A DNA stretch of 50,251 nt from DASPJR01 sp035628505 (GCA_035628505.1 DASPJR010000089.1:1-50251), one strand, 5' to 3'. Shown: positions 7,123 to 15,882, counted from the first letter of the stretch. Made by a program: numbers and translations. The notes: generated from the sequence alone by a model not told the origin.

Positions 7123-7704
7123 ATGAAGGGCAATGGTTTTTTGAAGTTCGTCGGATGTGTCATCGCCGCCTGCCTTCTGGCGGCTGCGGTTCGCGCGGAA
7201 GAGGCGCCGGCAAAGCTGGTGATCATCAAGGCCGAGTACGGCGATCTGCCGGATGGAACGAAGCTCGACGTCACCGACAAAGTGAAAGCTCTGGTCAACG
7301 CGGATGGGCTTAACGTCGACGCCACGAACGAAAATTTCACCGATCCGGTCGAAGGCACCGTCAAGAAGCTGAAAATCGAATACACGCTCAATGACAAGAA
7401 AATGGAGCAGACGGTGAATGAGAACGAGTCCCTGGTGATCTCGCTCAAGCCGAGCAAGCTCAAGATTCTCAGTGCGTTCTACGGCGATCTGCCTGACGGC
7501 AACAAGACCGACGTGACGCAGAAAGTTCAGTTCAGAGTGCGCGCGGATGCCCTGAGCATCGACGCCGTAAACGACATCTTTGGCGACCCGGCTGAAGGCG
7601 TCGGCAAGAAGCTGAAGGTGGAGTACTCGTTCAACGGCGGCGAGAAGAAGACGAAGGAAGTCGGCGAAGGCGAGAAGCTCGAGATTTCGGACAAGGGCGA
7701 GTAA
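7123..7704 (+). CDS. Secreted protein with two tandem DUF3395-like domains
   Basis: A 193-residue exported protein. The start is ATG 7123, with AAGGAG nine bases before it; the earlier in-frame ATG at 7096 would put extra charged residues before the signal peptide. Residues 1-25 form a signal peptide (hydrophobic core FVGCVIAACLLAAAV, cleavage after RA). The mature part has two repeats of about 70 residues, each with the pattern [IK]..YGDLPDG.K.DVT.KV, then a D..N..F.DP..G..KKLK.EY.. block, starting near residues 31 and 115. The pattern resembles the DUF3395 domain at the end of DNAJC11-type proteins, a beta-rich module of unknown role. Function unknown. Confidence 0.7.
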   Translation: MKGNGFLKFVGCVIAACLLAAAVRAEEAPAKLVIIKAEYGDLPDGTKLDVTDKVKALVNADGLNVDATNENFTDPVEGTVKKLKIEYTLNDKKMEQTVNENESLVISLKPSKLKILSAFYGDLPDGNKTDVTQKVQFRVRADALSIDAVNDIFGDPAEGVGKKLKVEYSFNGGEKKTKEVGEGEKLEISDKGE

Positions 7705-7751
7705 CAGGCTCCATCACCGCAAGGGCGCTGAGACGAAAGCTTATAAGATCA

Positions 7752-7819
7752 GCCGCAGATGAACGCGAATGAACGCAGATTGAAAGTCTATCCGCGTTCA
7801 CCGTGTTCATCTGCAGTTT
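7752..7819. repeat. Imperfect inverted repeat, GCAGATGAACGCG family
   Basis: The left arm GCCGCAGATGAACGCGAATG (7752 onward) pairs with the right arm, which ends CCGTGTTCATCTGCAGTTT (to 7819), with a spacer of about 10 bases. It occupies most of the gap between two secreted-protein genes and is not coding. Confidence 0.75.
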
Positions 7820-7934
7820 TATTTCAGAAGCTGAACATTGGGTATCCACGCGCTGTGTCCGATGCCGGAGTTATGCAGCTTGTCTTTGTTTCATTATCGC
7901 TGAGGCGGCTTATATTGACTGCAAGGAGGCCACT

Positions 7935-9881
7935 ATGAAACGCGGTTCTGCAGCAACGCTGCTCATTACTTTGCTCCTTATTCTTTGCAGTCTCGACGTT
8001 GCAGCGGAGGTTGCGCTGGACCTGGCGGAGGAAAAACACCGCTCGCTCTGGTCGATACATCCGGCTGCCGGCGAGGCTTCGTTCGATAGCTTCGAACGCG
8101 TGCCAGGTAATCCGATTTTCACGGGCTCGGCGCCGTACGAGTGGCCCGTGAACGGATTTCTACTGAAAGACCCCGTCTCGGGAAGCTTGAATGTCTATGT
8201 CGGACTTTATGCGCGCGGCTACTTCGGGCATCCGACGAAATGTCTGTTGCTCCAGTCGCAGAACATCACCGGACCCTGGCAGAACAAAGGGATCGTCCTC
8301 GAAGGCGATGCAAAGCTCTTTGACGGCGACGGCAAAAAGGGTGGGCACACGCCGGATGTGACTGTCTGGTACGATCAGGGCAAGTACCACATGCTTTACG
8401 ACTGGGCGCGCAACGATCTCAATGACATGGGCCTGGCGTATGCGAGCGCGGCTAAACCCGAGGGCCCGTTCGTCCGCGCGCCCGAGCCGATCATTGCGCA
8501 ATCGAAACAGAAAACGTACTTCGGTGTCTTTGGATGCACGTACGGCGGCACGCTGCTTAAGCGCAAGGACGATTGGCTGATCGTCTCCGCCACGTCGGTC
8601 GCTCCCGGAAACAAAGGCGGCACGTGGGCTATGGTCGCGATGAACTCCAAGGCGCCCGAAGGGCCGTATTCCGAACCGGTGGTGGTGCTCTTTCCACAAA
8701 GCAAAGTGTTCTTTCCGGCGCCGCTCGAATTTTTCCCCGCGTTTTCGCATGATGGATTTGCTTACGTGCCTGCGACGATCCTGGCCAATCGCAACATCCA
8801 GATCCTCTTTCGCGTCCGACTCGAAGATGCTCTGAAACCGGAGGCTTGGGAAGTATTTCAATACGGCTCGCTGTGGCACGCCGAAGCCGTTCCGCATGAA
8901 GCGTGGGGAATCTGGGGGCAGACCTTTACCGGCTTCGTCGATAACGATGGAACATTCAACGTCATGTTTCCGAGCAAAAACGGCGCCGACGTTGGAACCA
9001 TCAACCTCGCGCGGCGTTCCTGGAATAAGCCGTACAAAAATGGATTCGTGATTTCGGCCAGTGAAGGACACAGCCTCTCGCTCTATCAGCGCAAGCTCAG
9101 CACGTTCAAGGTCGAGGCGCAGATGCGGAGCAACGGACCCAAGAGTCTGATCTGGAATCATCACGCGGCACTCGGTACGGACCGTGTCTGGCACGCCGGA
9201 GGCGTGCCGCATGCGATAACGCTTGCCGGACACACCATCTTCTCACTGAATCCCGGCGGCTGGTCGATTCGCCAGATCGCTTCCGATGGCGCTGCCAAGG
9301 AACTGGCGAAAGGCGATTCCGCAAAAAGCCGCGGCCTGACCGCGGACGACGTGGCCATCCAACAGAGCGCCGACACACTCAGCATCCGCGTGAACGGCCA
9401 GCCAGTCTGGAGCGGCCCCGTAGCGCCGCAGGCCGGCTGCATCGGCGTTTTCGCGCAGAAGGGCTCGGTGACGTACGTCGATAAATTCGTGGTCTCTCCA
9501 GAAGGCGAGCCGTGTTCGACGTTCCTGCTGGCAACAGACGGCATCACCGGCGCAGGCTTTGGCGACAAAGGCTGGACGAAAGAGACGCACGGGAATTACA
9601 AATTTGGGTTTGGGTATTACTCCACGCAGGAGCAGCAGACAGCCAAGTGGAATTATGTCGGCAAGGGTTTCGCTCTGTGGAGTCCCAGCAGTCCGCACGG
9701 CGGCGTCTGTGAAATCTGGCTCGACGGAAAAAAGCTGGGTGAGGTCAACCAGCACACGGATGCTCCGCAGGCGTCGGCGCGGCGCTTCACGAAAGAAGAT
9801 GTCCCTTTCGGTTTTCACGCCGTGACAATCGTCCGCAAATCGGGCGCGATCATCTGCGATAGTCTTGAGACGCTGCCTTAA
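7935..9881 (+). CDS. Secreted GH43-like five-bladed beta-propeller protein
   Basis: A 648-residue exported protein. The start is ATG 7935, with a strong AAGGAGG at 7923-7929; upstream in-frame codons lack such a site. A signal peptide covers about residues 1-24 (LLITLLLILCSL core). Residues about 50-430 have the repeated pattern of glycoside-hydrolase family 43/32-type propellers (NPIFTG near the first blade, HTPDVTVWYDQGKYHMLYDW, GPWQNKGIVLEG). A beta-sandwich of concanavalin type follows (about 430-540, with SADTLSIRVNGQPVW), and then a last domain of about 110 residues (GAGFGDKGWTKETHGNYKFG, VCEIWLDGKKLGEV) like those appended to carbohydrate-active enzymes. It probably acts on or binds plant or microbial polysaccharide; I cannot assign the catalytic acids with confidence, so substrate and activity are open. 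Confidence 0.65.
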   Translation: MKRGSAATLLITLLLILCSLDVAAEVALDLAEEKHRSLWSIHPAAGEASFDSFERVPGNPIFTGSAPYEWPVNGFLLKDPVSGSLNVYVGLYARGYFGHPTKCLLLQSQNITGPWQNKGIVLEGDAKLFDGDGKKGGHTPDVTVWYDQGKYHMLYDWARNDLNDMGLAYASAAKPEGPFVRAPEPIIAQSKQKTYFGVFGCTYGGTLLKRKDDWLIVSATSVAPGNKGGTWAMVAMNSKAPEGPYSEPVVVLFPQSKVFFPAPLEFFPAFSHDGFAYVPATILANRNIQILFRVRLEDALKPEAWEVFQYGSLWHAEAVPHEAWGIWGQTFTGFVDNDGTFNVMFPSKNGADVGTINLARRSWNKPYKNGFVISASEGHSLSLYQRKLSTFKVEAQMRSNGPKSLIWNHHAALGTDRVWHAGGVPHAITLAGHTIFSLNPGGWSIRQIASDGAAKELAKGDSAKSRGLTADDVAIQQSADTLSIRVNGQPVWSGPVAPQAGCIGVFAQKGSVTYVDKFVVSPEGEPCSTFLLATDGITGAGFGDKGWTKETHGNYKFGFGYYSTQEQQTAKWNYVGKGFALWSPSSPHGGVCEIWLDGKKLGEVNQHTDAPQASARRFTKEDVPFGFHAVTIVRKSGAIICDSLETLP

Positions 9882-9962
9882 ACGCTCTGGACCAATTCAA
9901 AATCGTTCTCAGGCATCTGGATTGCAACCAGCGCGCTCTGCATAGGTTTGCGGAGGGGCGCC

Positions 9963-12503
9963 ATGAGAAGAAATTTCGTCGCAGCGGGCTCGGCGGTCGT
10001 GCTTTTCAGTCTGGTGTGTTGCTGGAAGTCGTTTGCCGGCGAGACACGGACAATGCAGTTCAACGTGCCTCTCGGCGGTGCGTGTCTGAACGGCGATTTA
10101 AGCATCACTGTTCAGTCCGGTAACACGCCCGTCCAGGGAATGCTGAGCCTGCAATTTGATACCAAAGGCGCGCTCACAGGCAGCCTCACTCTTGGCGCCG
10201 ACGTTTTCACCGTTAAAGGCAAACAATCCTTTTCAAAAGGCAGCCAGAGCCTTTCGCTTTCTGGCGTCAGCGCCAGCGGGGCGAAGGTGCGCCTGTCCGG
10301 AAGAATGAACGCCGGCGTCATCAGCGGAACTTTTTCCGGCTCCGGCAGCGCTGCCGGGCGCGGGACGTTTAGTCTCGATGCCAGCCGAAGTGGTCCGCTT
10401 GTCGCCAAAGTGGTGGTTAATCTCACCGATAATGACAAAGGCAGTCTGAGCGGATCTGGAACAGCCACGATCTGCGGAGTATCCGAGCCCATCACTGCGA
10501 AAGGCAAAGTCACTCCCGGCACAGACGAGAAAGCAGCGCAAGCCAGCCTCAGCCTGAAAGGCAAGCTCTTCAACTGGAGCGGCAAAGGCCCGGTGCTTGA
10601 AGCGGGCTACCTCTTCACCTGGAAAGGGAAAGGCAACGCAGTGACCGCGTCGGGTGAAAACCTGGCCCTGCGCATTGCGCCGCCGGACGGCCCCTCGGCC
10701 GGAAGCATCGTGATCAGCTCGCCCGCGCCCACTTCCTTTTTGCCCACTCCGGCTACGCTTGTTCTGCAGGTCGTCGGCGCGCAGCCTTCGATCAACGCCG
10801 ATGAATTCAGTTTTACGCTGAACGGCGAACCCTACAGCGCCGCAGTTCTGATCGATGCCGCGCAGGGCACAGTGACGTTTGCGAACGTGCCGCTGAAAGA
10901 CGGACCGAACACGCTGGCAATCAGCGGCAAAGATTCTTTTGGATTGAATCTGTCCGGCACGCTGACGCTCTGGGCCGGCACGCACAGCATGACCGTCGGC
11001 GTGGTCAACGAAAAAGACGAGGTCGTTGCGAACGCCACGGTAACCGCTTCTCTCGGCGACGATCAGAGTGTGACGCTCAGCGCCGTAACCAATGCCGATG
11101 GCATTGTGACTCTTTCGCCGCTGCCGGACCGCACGATTATCCTGAAGGCGCAATTGAACAACGCATTCGGCGTCAATGCACACGTCGGCTCGGCGGCCTT
11201 CGGGTTTGTCGTCCTGCGTTCCATCGGCGAACCCAGTCCAATCGACAACAACGACTTCGCGACAGGCGATGCCTCGGGCTGGAATGTAGGCAGCGCGCCG
11301 ATCACGATTACGGCGCATAACGAAGCCGGCGGCGGCGCAGAGGTTCGCGAAGCAGTCGATCTCGGCGATTACGACATGATCATTCCGACGTCTGGCCCCG
11401 GCGCGCAGACAGTCTCCCGCACGTTCACGACCAAGCCAAACACCGTCGCGGTACGCGTGCGCTACCGCTTCATCACGAGCGAAGTTCCCGGGGGCTACTT
11501 CGGCACCAAGTGGAACGACTTTTTCGCGATCAGCATTGTGAGCCAGCAGGGCGGCGGCGTCGTGAGTGAAGCCAATACGATGAACGGGCTGGGCCTCGCC
11601 GCGTTCGACGCCTCGGGCGCGACGGCGTGGCGCGAAGCGATTCTGCCGGTCAACGCGAGCGGTGATCTGATCTTCGTGGATGCGACGGTGGCGAACATTG
11701 GCGACGACCTGTTCGATTCGGCGCTGGTGATCGACAAGATTCAGGAAATTACCATCGATCTGACGGTCGCAAAAAATGATGTGAAACTGCTGGAGACAAA
11801 CCGTTTTGAAATCAGGGTCGAGCCGCCCGGTGCCGGATCCAACTTTGTGGTGGAGGTCCGCTATGCCACGCGCCTGACGTGGCAGCTGCTTGGCAACGGA
11901 CAGGTTATCGACGGATACGTTCACCGCGTGGCCGGCCGCTTCGAAGTGCGCGGAAAGGCTAATCTTGGCGGCGTGGAGCAGGTCACGCCGGTGAAGACGT
12001 TCACGGTGAACTTTCCAACCTATGTTGACATCACCACCAACCCGGGCGTGCGCGCCAAACTCGACGCCGCCTGGCAATCGGTGCTCGCTGCCGCTAATCC
12101 CAACACACGCCGCGAAGAAGGTTTTTTCGTCCTGCTGAACACCAATCCAGGGGTCAGCGACTATCAGTTTTCATCGACCTTATACGGGCCCCTGGTCACC
12201 GATCTGCAGACGGGCTGGATGGTGCTCGCGCCAAAGCCGGATGACAACCCGTCGCCGCCTGAAGCGAACGCCTCGGGGATTTACGTCGTCGCCGATTTTC
12301 ATGCGCACACGCCAACGTTCTACCGCACGCTGGGACGCGAAGTTGGTCCATCCAATCCGGATTTCCCACACAACAACAGCTTCGGAATCCCGGGCATTGT
12401 CTACGACTATGTGGGCCAGAACGGGTTTGTTCCGGCAAAGTGGCCGCTGAACAGCCCAGCGCGCCTCTTTCTCTCCGGTCCCATTCAACGCCCCACGCCA
12501 TAA
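9963..12503 (+). CDS. Large secreted beta-rich protein with JAMM-like C-terminal motif
   Basis: An 846-residue exported protein of no known family. The start is ATG 9963 with GGAGG at 9951-9955, followed by a signal peptide (SAVVLFSLVCCW core, cleavage near SFAG). The first 240 residues are rich in Ser, Gly and Thr in short alternating strands; then come an Ig-like unit (about 275-340), a carboxypeptidase-regulatory-like unit (VVNEKDEVVANATVTASLGD, about 345-410) and a jelly-roll-like section (about 430-600). The last 130 residues end with E718/E719, then HAH (780-782), then SNPD (797-800): an arrangement like the JAMM metallopeptidase signature E...HxH...SxxD, but with 14 rather than 7 residues between the histidines and the serine. 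HNNSFGIPGIVYDY follows, as in JAMM/DUF4329 domains of secreted toxins. Confidence 0.6.
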   Translation: MRRNFVAAGSAVVLFSLVCCWKSFAGETRTMQFNVPLGGACLNGDLSITVQSGNTPVQGMLSLQFDTKGALTGSLTLGADVFTVKGKQSFSKGSQSLSLSGVSASGAKVRLSGRMNAGVISGTFSGSGSAAGRGTFSLDASRSGPLVAKVVVNLTDNDKGSLSGSGTATICGVSEPITAKGKVTPGTDEKAAQASLSLKGKLFNWSGKGPVLEAGYLFTWKGKGNAVTASGENLALRIAPPDGPSAGSIVISSPAPTSFLPTPATLVLQVVGAQPSINADEFSFTLNGEPYSAAVLIDAAQGTVTFANVPLKDGPNTLAISGKDSFGLNLSGTLTLWAGTHSMTVGVVNEKDEVVANATVTASLGDDQSVTLSAVTNADGIVTLSPLPDRTIILKAQLNNAFGVNAHVGSAAFGFVVLRSIGEPSPIDNNDFATGDASGWNVGSAPITITAHNEAGGGAEVREAVDLGDYDMIIPTSGPGAQTVSRTFTTKPNTVAVRVRYRFITSEVPGGYFGTKWNDFFAISIVSQQGGGVVSEANTMNGLGLAAFDASGATAWREAILPVNASGDLIFVDATVANIGDDLFDSALVIDKIQEITIDLTVAKNDVKLLETNRFEIRVEPPGAGSNFVVEVRYATRLTWQLLGNGQVIDGYVHRVAGRFEVRGKANLGGVEQVTPVKTFTVNFPTYVDITTNPGVRAKLDAAWQSVLAAANPNTRREEGFFVLLNTNPGVSDYQFSSTLYGPLVTDLQTGWMVLAPKPDDNPSPPEANASGIYVVADFHAHTPTFYRTLGREVGPSNPDFPHNNSFGIPGIVYDYVGQNGFVPAKWPLNSPARLFLSGPIQRPTP

Positions 12504-12508
12504 ACGAA

Positions 12509-12563
12509 GGGTGGCCCTGACGACGAAGTCGTCAGGGCGCGCCAGCGCAAGAGGATACATCCT
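12509..12563. repeat. GGTGGCCCTGACG hairpin repeat, single copy
   Basis: Head hairpin GCCCTGACGAC/GTCGTCAGGGC followed by GCGCCAGCGCAAGAGGAT, directly after the stop of the large secreted protein. It belongs to the family at 180-434 but as a lone unit; the 12564-12660 remainder shows no further feature. Confidence 0.8.
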
Positions 12564-12663
12564 ACGCGCTGCCATTCGTTTAAAGTTAAAGTAATCTGCA
12601 GCCCTCTTCCGGGCTCGCGGCTGTGCCATCATTCACGGCCATGGAACCGCCAGGTTCAACACC

Positions 12664-13515
12664 TCATTCTTTATACGTAATCCGCGAGACGATCACTTCG
12701 GCGGTGGCTTTGTTGATTGAATAAAACAACTCGGGCTTCTCGGGGTCCCAATTGAAGGCCTGGCCACCGGCGCTGATTGGAATGGTGTCGACCCACTTCA
12801 GCATCGCGCCGGCTTCTGGAAAGTTCATCACATAGAGCTTCTGTTCGGTGTGGCCGGTCACGAAGAGCGCGCCGGTGGGTCCGAATGCGCCGCCCGAACT
12901 GCTGTTGCTATGGAAGTGCTGTATCAACTCAGGCGGAAAGCCCCAGCCGCCCATGCGCCGCCACTGTTCGTCGAACTTCACGACCTGTGTCCACGAATTG
13001 TCGCGCCCGGTTTTGCCCTTGCTGGAATTGTAATGCGCGAAACACGCCAGCCAGTGATTCTCGCGCCAGATGATCCACGTCAGAGAGCCGACGTCCATGC
13101 CCAGGCTGTGCGAGCCGACATGCTGCATCGTCGCCGTGTCCCAGATCTCCACCGAACTGAGCATTGGAACGAATGGGAAATTAGAATGAGCGCAGTAGAG
13201 CTTTCCGTCGCGGATGATCCCGGCGTTGAGATGAATAATCGGTCCGCCTTTAGTCCCTTTCCAGCCGCCAACGCGTTCGAAGTCCGACTTGCGGTATTTG
13301 CCGATTTCAGCATTTGAAATCACATACAGAAATTCCTTGTCGACAGCGACGCCCTGATTCGCCTCGCGCGCTTTGAAACGCTTGAGCTCCTCATGCGTCC
13401 ACTTTCCCGACGAGGGCTCCGGCGGCAATTCAGCCTTGGGCTCCCCGGCATACAGCGGCCCTACTAAAATAAACGCAAGGGCAATCGCAGATAGGCGGAG
13501 GCAAGAACAAGTCAT
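12664..13515 (-). CDS. Secreted protein of unknown function, probable beta-propeller
   Basis: A 283-residue exported protein on the minus strand. The start is ATG 13515 (MTCSCLRLSAIALAF), preceded by AAAGGAA; a longer frame would put non-hydrophobic residues ahead of the signal peptide. After cleavage near YAG, a charged linker leads to repeated units of the kind VDKEFLYVISNAEIGKYRKS, IRDGKLYCAHSNFP and GPTGALFVTGHTEQKLYVM. These look like NHL- or WD-type propeller blades in which a value is compared or reported. I do not recognise a catalytic motif. It converges with the preceding secreted-protein gene across a repeat. Confidence 0.6.
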   Translation of the reverse strand: MTCSCLRLSAIALAFILVGPLYAGEPKAELPPEPSSGKWTHEELKRFKAREANQGVAVDKEFLYVISNAEIGKYRKSDFERVGGWKGTKGGPIIHLNAGIIRDGKLYCAHSNFPFVPMLSSVEIWDTATMQHVGSHSLGMDVGSLTWIIWRENHWLACFAHYNSSKGKTGRDNSWTQVVKFDEQWRRMGGWGFPPELIQHFHSNSSSGGAFGPTGALFVTGHTEQKLYVMNFPEAGAMLKWVDTIPISAGGQAFNWDPEKPELFYSINKATAEVIVSRITYKE

Positions 13516-14071
13516 TGATGGGTTCCTTTTATTGCCGCGAGACAAGTGAACAAGATACACCGTTGCGGGTTTTCGCACGCGCCTGAAATCGGAGCACCTG
13601 CTCGCTTAGGGCGCTCCCGCCGAAGCACCGGAATTCCTAAAGAAATGTTTGGATTTCATGCCATAAACCAGCGACTTATTCGTCTATTATTAGGGCTGAG
13701 TCCGCCAGTGGAGAGGGATCAGCGGAGGCCTGAAAGGTGAAGCCGTGCACGTGTGCAATAGTTTGCAGAATAATGGCGTGCTCGGCAGTGGTCCATCGCG
13801 CGATCTAGCTGGCCTGAACCACCGCACATGTGCGTTTCTGGACAGATTTAAACGCGTTCAAACCTCTGTCCATGAACATACTAAAGGAGCGATCGGGTAC
13901 GCACGGTGCACTTTTTTAAAGCTTTGCGCCGCATGCGCAAAGGCACCTCACAAAAAGGCCGCAGGGTGCAACTTTATGAGCGAACTTACGGGTGGGCTCA
14001 GCAGTCTTGCATGTTTGTATGTATATAAGGAGGTGAACCGATAAACTGGCTTGAGCGAGGGTGGAGAAGAG
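13516..14071. other. 556-base intergenic region with hairpin and isolated perfect Shine-Dalgarno
   Basis: No credible gene: the short frames here have no family resemblance. A perfect eight-base stem CTTTGCGC/GCGCAAAG with a five-base loop lies at 13922-13942. A textbook AAGGAGGTGA at 14027-14036 has no ATG or GTG at proper distance (TTG at 14051 is 14 bases away). Near 13690-13730 the sequence TCCGCC...GGCGGA-like elements can pair weakly. An untranslated RNA or leader is possible. Confidence 0.35.
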
Positions 14072-14476
14072 ATGACTCGAAGTGAACGCATCATCGGCGA
14101 GAATCTCCGCCGCTTCCGCAGCGGCCGGGTGCGCTCGGTGCAGCAGCAGGGCCTGGCGCAGCTAGCCGAGTACAAGCTGGAGCTCGAAAAAACGGCCTTC
14201 ATCACGCGCATCGTTAATGCAAGATCGTGCGCATACATTTTCTATGAGTGCGACGCGCCCGAAGAGCTTCCGCGCGGCAAGGATTTCGTCGTGCGCGACT
14301 ACCGGCCGCTGGTGCCGAAGGACACGTACGTGCTCGCCGCGGGGCTGAACGAGAAAGAACTGTATGAGCTGATCAACGTGGTCTGCTCGGGCGTCCAGCG
14401 CGGCGCTGAATTTCGTGCCGCTCACGGTTTCGAAGATGGGCCGCACGCGCGCGAGTTCAGAAAAGCGACCCTGTGA
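14072..14476 (+). CDS. Small protein of unknown function
   Basis: A 134-residue soluble protein without a recognisable family. I chose ATG 14072, with GGAG at 14063-14066; an in-frame TTG at 14051, farther from a perfect AAGGAGGTGA at 14027-14036, is an alternative that adds seven residues. The N-terminus (MTRSERIIGENLRRFRSGR) recalls the start of XRE-type repressors, but no helix-turn-helix follows. The middle is mixed alpha/beta (YIFYECDAPEELPRGKDF). Its stop is immediately followed by the ATG of the DinB-like gene, so the two are almost certainly translated together. Confidence 0.6.
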   Translation: MTRSERIIGENLRRFRSGRVRSVQQQGLAQLAEYKLELEKTAFITRIVNARSCAYIFYECDAPEELPRGKDFVVRDYRPLVPKDTYVLAAGLNEKELYELINVVCSGVQRGAEFRAAHGFEDGPHAREFRKATL

Positions 14477-15022
14477 ATGCAGAAGATCACCGGCTCGATT
14501 CTTGGCGAATTTCAGCGCTACAAAACGCTGGGTGAAAAGTCGATCGCGCAGCTCAGTGACGAAGAACTCTGCCAGAGCGGTCCCAGCGGCACCAATTCGA
14601 TTGCGACACTGGTGTGGCATCTTTCCGGTAATTTCGCTTCGCGCTTCACCGATTTCCTGACGAGCGATGGAGAGAAGCCTTGGCGCAATCGCGATTCAGA
14701 GTTCGAGCCGCGAACAGTCAGTCGCGAGGAATTATTGGAGAAGTGGGAAGCGGGCTGGGGCATCCTGCTCGAAACGTTGAAGGCGCTTCAGGACGAAGAT
14801 CTGCAGAAGCTCGTGACGATTCGCGGGCAGCCGCTGAGTGTGTCCGAGGCGCTGCATCGTTCGCTGGCGCACTGCGCGTATCATGTCGGACAGATCACGA
14901 TGCTGGCGCGAATGATGCGCGGCGAAAAATGGAATTACCTGTCGATCCCTCCCGGCGGATCGGCGGAGTACAATAAGAATCCGACGAGGGAACGGGGCGA
15001 CGGTGATAAGGGGAAAAGTTAA
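14477..15022 (+). CDS. DinB-like (DUF1572) four-helix protein
   Basis: A 181-residue member of the DinB/YfiT metal-binding superfamily. Histidines in the expected places are in LVWHLSGN (near residue 50) and in LAHCAYHVGQI (near 135-139), which together would bind a divalent metal. GEKPWRNRDSEF and the following helices fit DUF1572 proteins. Such proteins often act as thiol or small-molecule transferases, but this one's substrate is unknown. It starts on the base after the preceding stop. The last 20 residues (KNPTRERGDGDKGKS) look like low-complexity addition rather than fold. Confidence 0.75.
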   Translation: MQKITGSILGEFQRYKTLGEKSIAQLSDEELCQSGPSGTNSIATLVWHLSGNFASRFTDFLTSDGEKPWRNRDSEFEPRTVSREELLEKWEAGWGILLETLKALQDEDLQKLVTIRGQPLSVSEALHRSLAHCAYHVGQITMLARMMRGEKWNYLSIPPGGSAEYNKNPTRERGDGDKGKS

Positions 15023-15055
15023 TTTTCTGTTCGATTGGGTATCGATCTTGTCATT

Positions 15056-15763
15056 ATGGGATCAGACGAATCCGAGAACTTAACTTACAACGGTCGTAAT
15101 TCAGCAATCGCTTATCTCCAATCGGAAGATGATAACCGAATTGGATATGGTCTCGTAGCGTCTGCACTTAACGATGTCGATTGGCAGTGGGTTGAAGATG
15201 TCTGTCTTGAGCATTCATTTCATAAATCGGAATATGTTCGAAGTATGGCACTTTTGGGTTTGGGGCACTTGGGACGAATACATGGCGCTGTCATAAACTT
15301 GGAACGGGTGATTCCCCGAATACTTGAATGTCTAGACGATGAAGACACTTACGTTAGAGACCGTAGCGAACACTCTCTACGTGATTTACAAGTGTTTTGT
15401 GGCGACCAACCATACTCCCGAGGAAATGCGCTTCATACATTGGACTGCGGCACAATGCCCCGAAAGTTCATAACCCTTTACCAAATGGGACGCGAGGAAC
15501 GTGATTATCCATTAAGCGTCAATACGCTACTGACCTTTTCAAAAAATGAGCATTTTGCTTTACGAGCTGCTTTAATCGATGGTCTCGCCGAGGTTCTTTG
15601 CGAGCGCGAAGTAGTATTGGCTGAGGAAATCAAAACCATGTTGTTTCATTCATTACGTGACGATCACCGGTACGTCCGAAGCCGTGCGAGGAGTCTAATA
15701 GAATCCATAAAGACTTTTCGAGGCACAGATTGGAGCAGTTTATCGCCGGTAGAATCGGAATGA
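15056..15763 (+). CDS. HEAT/ARM-repeat protein, AT-richer than its neighbours
   Basis: A 235-residue all-helical protein. Repeats of the type EYVRSMALLGLGHLGRIHG, DTYVRDRSEHSLRDL and HRYVRSRARSLIESI show HEAT-like units throughout, so its role is likely to bind another protein. The start is uncertain: ATG 15056 is used, but TTG 15035 (seven residues longer) is possible and neither has a strong ribosome site. The base composition and codons (many AAT, TTA and CGA) differ clearly from the flanking genes, suggesting recent acquisition. Such solitary HEAT proteins often turn out to be immunity or accessory proteins, but nothing here proves that. Confidence 0.65.
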   Translation: MGSDESENLTYNGRNSAIAYLQSEDDNRIGYGLVASALNDVDWQWVEDVCLEHSFHKSEYVRSMALLGLGHLGRIHGAVINLERVIPRILECLDDEDTYVRDRSEHSLRDLQVFCGDQPYSRGNALHTLDCGTMPRKFITLYQMGREERDYPLSVNTLLTFSKNEHFALRAALIDGLAEVLCEREVVLAEEIKTMLFHSLRDDHRYVRSRARSLIESIKTFRGTDWSSLSPVESE

Positions 15764-15805
15764 TTCCCCTTTAGTAATGGAGCCAACGCCCCTCATCAGC
15801 AAGAC

Positions 15806-15833
15806 TTGTACGGGCAGGCGTTTGCACTATAGT
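15806..15833 (+). promoter_or_regulatory. Putative sigma-70-type promoter of the polyprenyl synthase gene
   Basis: TTGTAC (15806-15811) and TATAGT (15828-15833) with a 16-base spacer, about 50 bases before the GTG start at 15883. Confidence 0.55.
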
Positions 15834-15882
15834 AATGAAAGCGTCGGCATAGGCGCGGCAACCGGGAGCGGATCGAAAAATC

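Noticed and set aside
13848..13863. TTTAAACGCGTTCAAA palindrome as a regulatory site
   Set aside because: Imperfect and not near a gene start; one such match is expected by chance in a window of this size.
13745..14044. 99-residue frame before the 14072 gene
   Set aside because: No ribosome site, atypical composition (many Cys and His) and no recognisable domain; treated as non-coding.
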